Positions 5,717-7,593 of a stretch of 7,593 nucleotides of DNA are shown piece after piece (the first letter of the stretch is position 1; every line of letters starts with the position of its first letter). The DNA is from Actinomycetota bacterium (GTDB lineage: Bacteria; Actinomycetota; Acidimicrobiia; Spongiisociales; UBA11373). The notes below the pieces were generated by a model, which ran no database searches, had not been told where the DNA came from, and was given only the letters and a program-made list of their open reading frames with translations. The DNA lies in contig JAUYIV010000212.1 in the NCBI GenBank assembly GCA_030688105.1, positions 1 to 7,593 on the forward strand, written 5' to 3'. A program made the position numbers and the translations under genes.

Positions 5717-7060
5717 GTGCGACCGATCCGCTACGTGGCTTTGGCGGCCTTCACCGTCCTCAGCGCGGCGTGCGGCGGAAGCGGGGGCTCGGCCAACAGC
5801 TCCTCGACGGATGAGACCACGACGACCACCATGGCCGTGGGGCCGCCGGAGCGGCTGACCCAACAACTTCAGAGCCTCATCACGCTCGAGGACCAGGAGC
5901 TGCCGGCCGACCTCATGCACCTCGTGCCATCGGGGCTCGGCTTTTCGGCTGTCCCAGAGCCGTTCTCGACCAGCCGCTTCGGCTGGTTCGGGAGGGGGTA
6001 TCGGCCGTTCGAAGGCGATGGACCGGAAGTGTCGCTGGCGACCCGCCTCCACGATTCGGACGGCGCGGCCGCGAACGCCTTCGCCGCCGGCGCAGCCGCC
6101 GTTCGGTCGGGGACCGGCCTCCCGGCGAGCCAAAGCGAGCAGTCGATCTACGAGATCCCGAGCTTCGGCGATGAGAGCATCGGGGTGCAATTCCGGCAGA
6201 CGAGCGGGTCGATCGAGCGATGGGTCACCCGGGTCGTGGCGCGGTACGGGCCCCTCCTAACCGTCGTGACGATCTCCCGGGAGACCGCCGTGGACGACCG
6301 AGAGGCTGTCGTGGACCTGGCCAGGCTCGTCGACGGCAGGGTTCAGGCGATCCTGAGGGGGGAGTTGACGCTTCCACCCCCTCTCGACCCTGGCGAGCCT
6401 CGACCGCTCGAGCTCGCGATAGCCCCGCCGCGTCAGCTCACTTCGTTCGAGTTCGAAGCGACCCTGAACATTCGGCCGATCGGTCTCGCGCAGACGCTCA
6501 CCGTGACCGGCGAGTATCAGGCGACCAACCGTATGCGATGCCGGGTCGAGGTCGAGCCGGCCGGTGAGAGCTACGACTTCGCCTCGGATGGCGAGTCGTT
6601 CGCGGTCGCGGTGGACGGGGAGGCCCGCATCCTGGCCGAGGGTGATCCAGTGGCGAGATTGGCGCGGGCATGCCCCGGTCACCTCGACTTCTTCGACCGG
6701 GGTTTCCCGATCACGGAGCTCGGCTTATATGAGTTCGACGACAACGCCGACTTCACCTACGTGCCGTTTCGCGAGGAGAGGGTCGTGGACGGTCTGCCCG
6801 CGATGCACTACATCGCAGAAGGGCCGGGGGAAGCGGGCCGCATGACCGACATGCTCGGAGAGGTCGAGCGCGTCGATGCGTGGTTTCACCTCGACGACGG
6901 CTGGATCATCCAGATGCAGTTCTCGGGTGAGATGGAGTACGGGTACCTCTTCGACGGCGACGAGGGTCTGGTGGCGATCCACCTGGAGTACCTCATCAGC
7001 CGCCCCAACGATCCGTCGATCGTGGTCGAGTTGCCGGCCATCCTCGAGGCTCAGGGGTGA
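5717..7060 (+). CDS. Predicted secreted lipoprotein, two domains, function unknown
   Basis: This 447-residue protein starts with a lipoprotein signal peptide: a basic start (VRPIRY), a hydrophobic stretch (7-18) and the lipobox-like LSAAC with Cys19 as the predicted lipidated residue. Its -3 position is Ser rather than Leu, a slight deviation. A Gly/Ser/Thr linker (20-39, including TTTTT) tethers the rest outside the membrane. An N-terminal globular part (about 60-215) has mixed helix and strand, with an Ala-rich helix GAAANAFAAGAAAVRSGTG (116-134) and a closing helix DDREAVVDLARLVDGRVQAI (193-212). A Pro-rich bridge (219-232) leads to a strand-rich C-terminal part (about 242-440), reminiscent of LolA/LppX-type half-barrels but not firmly matched; VDGLPAMHYIAEG (357-369) is typical of that style. 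C275 and C319 could form a disulphide. I recognise no specific family. GTG 5717 is chosen because the signal peptide begins there; the longer frame to 5630 would bury it. Confidence 0.8.
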   Translation: MRPIRYVALAAFTVLSAACGGSGGSANSSSTDETTTTTMAVGPPERLTQQLQSLITLEDQELPADLMHLVPSGLGFSAVPEPFSTSRFGWFGRGYRPFEGDGPEVSLATRLHDSDGAAANAFAAGAAAVRSGTGLPASQSEQSIYEIPSFGDESIGVQFRQTSGSIERWVTRVVARYGPLLTVVTISRETAVDDREAVVDLARLVDGRVQAILRGELTLPPPLDPGEPRPLELAIAPPRQLTSFEFEATLNIRPIGLAQTLTVTGEYQATNRMRCRVEVEPAGESYDFASDGESFAVAVDGEARILAEGDPVARLARACPGHLDFFDRGFPITELGLYEFDDNADFTYVPFREERVVDGLPAMHYIAEGPGEAGRMTDMLGEVERVDAWFHLDDGWIIQMQFSGEMEYGYLFDGDEGLVAIHLEYLISRPNDPSIVVELPAILEAQG

Positions 7061-7145
7061 TGGTTCGGCACTGGACCCCCCGCCAGTTGATCACAACGTC
7101 CTCGATGAGCGCTCCATCTGTCACCGTCACCACCCTCGGGTTCAT

Positions 7146-7166
7146 CGCCCCGCAGTCGGCGGGGCG
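7146..7166. terminator. GC-rich hairpin between convergent genes (candidate bidirectional terminator)
   Basis: CGCCCCGC (7146-7153) and GCGGGGCG (7159-7166) form a perfect 8-base-pair stem with a 5-base AGTCG loop, in the gap between the convergent lipoprotein and amidohydrolase genes. There is no T-tract on either strand, which is common for high-GC actinobacteria. Its position fits a shared terminator. Confidence 0.5.
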
Positions 7167-7203
7167 CTCGATCCCTTCGAAGCCGCCGAGCGAGTAGACC
7201 CCC

Positions 7204-7593
7204 TCAGGCGACCCGCCACACCCTCCACAGAGCTGCCGGCTCTTCGAGCGGGTTGCCGTGGACGAGGAAGAAGTCGGCGGGCCCGCCTTGGCGGATCCTG
7301 CCGGCGTCGGGCTCCCCGAGCAGGTCGCCCCCCACCCACGTGGCGGCCGCCAGCGCCTCCCAGGGCTCGAGCCCCGCTTCGACCAGTTGTCCCACCTCCC
7401 ATGGCATCTGGTTCGCCCGTGCCGACCCTCCGCCGAAATCGGTCCCGGCTGCGACCCGCACTCCCGCCTCCTTGGCGAGCTGGACGCTCTCGAATGCCGC
7501 GGAGCGTCTCTCGGAGAGGCGCTCGGCGGATTCCTCCCCGGTGAACCGCTCGAGGCGGGTCGTTGACCGGAAGGTCTGCCACGAGGCGAAGAC
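7204..7593 (-). CDS. Amidohydrolase, C-terminal part (5' end outside window)
   Basis: The minus-strand frame is open from the right edge, giving the last 129 residues of a metal-dependent amidohydrolase of the imidazolonepropionase/dihydroorotase-like superfamily. AKEAGVRVAAGTDFGGG (40-56 of the visible part) holds the final barrel strand with Asp52, the metal-binding and proton-shuttling Asp of the family. LVEAGLEPWEALAAATWVGG (71-90) and GRIRQGGPADFFLVHGNPLE (99-118) are the usual end of barrel and return to the small beta-sandwich domain. The His-x-His and other metal ligands lie outside the window, so substrate class cannot be judged. A methionine-like GTG at 7461 is internal, not a start. 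The protein ends soon after PAALWRVWRVA, slightly short of the usual closing beta-strand; a coding-like stretch in another frame follows directly (see findings). It converges with the lipoprotein gene. Confidence 0.85.
   Translation of the reverse strand, partial: VFASWQTFRSTTRLERFTGEESAERLSERRSAAFESVQLAKEAGVRVAAGTDFGGGSARANQMPWEVGQLVEAGLEPWEALAAATWVGGDLLGEPDAGRIRQGGPADFFLVHGNPLEEPAALWRVWRVA

Noticed and set aside
5811..5832. ACC/ACG tandem-like run
   Set aside because: It encodes the Thr-rich linker after the lipidated Cys, a usual feature of actinobacterial lipoproteins, not a separate repeat.
5342..6190. Minus-strand 282-codon open frame across the CREST-type gene, the gap and the lipoprotein gene
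   Set aside because: Crosses two supported plus-strand genes and lacks family motifs apart from the short HPDH reading noted separately.
7060..7197. Small plus-strand ORF of 45 codons starting at a TGATG overlap with the lipoprotein stop
   Set aside because: The overlap looks coupled and the codons end mostly in G/C, but the product is Ser/Thr/Pro-rich without motifs, and the same third-position signal is better explained by the minus-strand frame.

Overview
The window is high-GC DNA (roughly two thirds G+C by eye) with strongly G/C-ending codons. Two genes belong to families that use coenzyme F420 or are related to it: an LLM-class oxidoreductase and a DDN-like reductase. Together with an actinobacterial-style lipoprotein and GTG starts, this suggests an actinobacterium, perhaps of the Acidimicrobiia type. 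The lineage is an inference from style and gene content. No rRNA, tRNA, CRISPR array, insertion sequence or phage gene was seen.

Left block (1-2707, plus strand): the 3' part of a glycosyltransferase-type gene, cut by the window edge and carrying an all-alpha C-terminal domain. Its stop overlaps the start of a GH130 glycosidase/phosphorylase by ATGA. After 80 bases comes a small four-helix DUF2269-type membrane protein with its own ribosome binding site and a possible promoter. The first two genes look like one transcription unit that makes and trims (or phosphorolyses) an oligosaccharide, possibly a mannoside.

Middle block (2711-4883): two minus-strand genes, an F420H2-dependent reductase-like protein and an LLM-class F420-dependent oxidoreductase. 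They are transcribed away from a MerR-family regulator with a GyrI-like ligand-binding domain. The short shared promoter region holds a perfect TATAAT and an abutting dyad. This resembles a ligand-sensing regulator controlling itself and possibly a divergent pair of redox enzymes. The reductase and the DUF2269 gene converge with only three bases between their stop codons.

Right block (4974-7593): a five-helix membrane protein carrying the Ser/His/Asp/His-His pattern of the CREST (alkaline ceramidase-like) metal-hydrolase superfamily, then a two-domain secreted lipoprotein of unknown function. Both appear to start at GTG without a Shine-Dalgarno sequence and may be leaderless. At the right edge, the C-terminal 129 residues of a minus-strand amidohydrolase converge on the lipoprotein. 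The roughly 140-base gap between them holds a GC-rich hairpin and a stretch with a surprisingly coding-like base pattern that no confident gene explains.

The window looks like ordinary chromosomal sequence. The best leads are the divergent MerR/F420 module, the CREST-type membrane protein, the lipoprotein of unknown function and the coding-like gap at 7056-7205.
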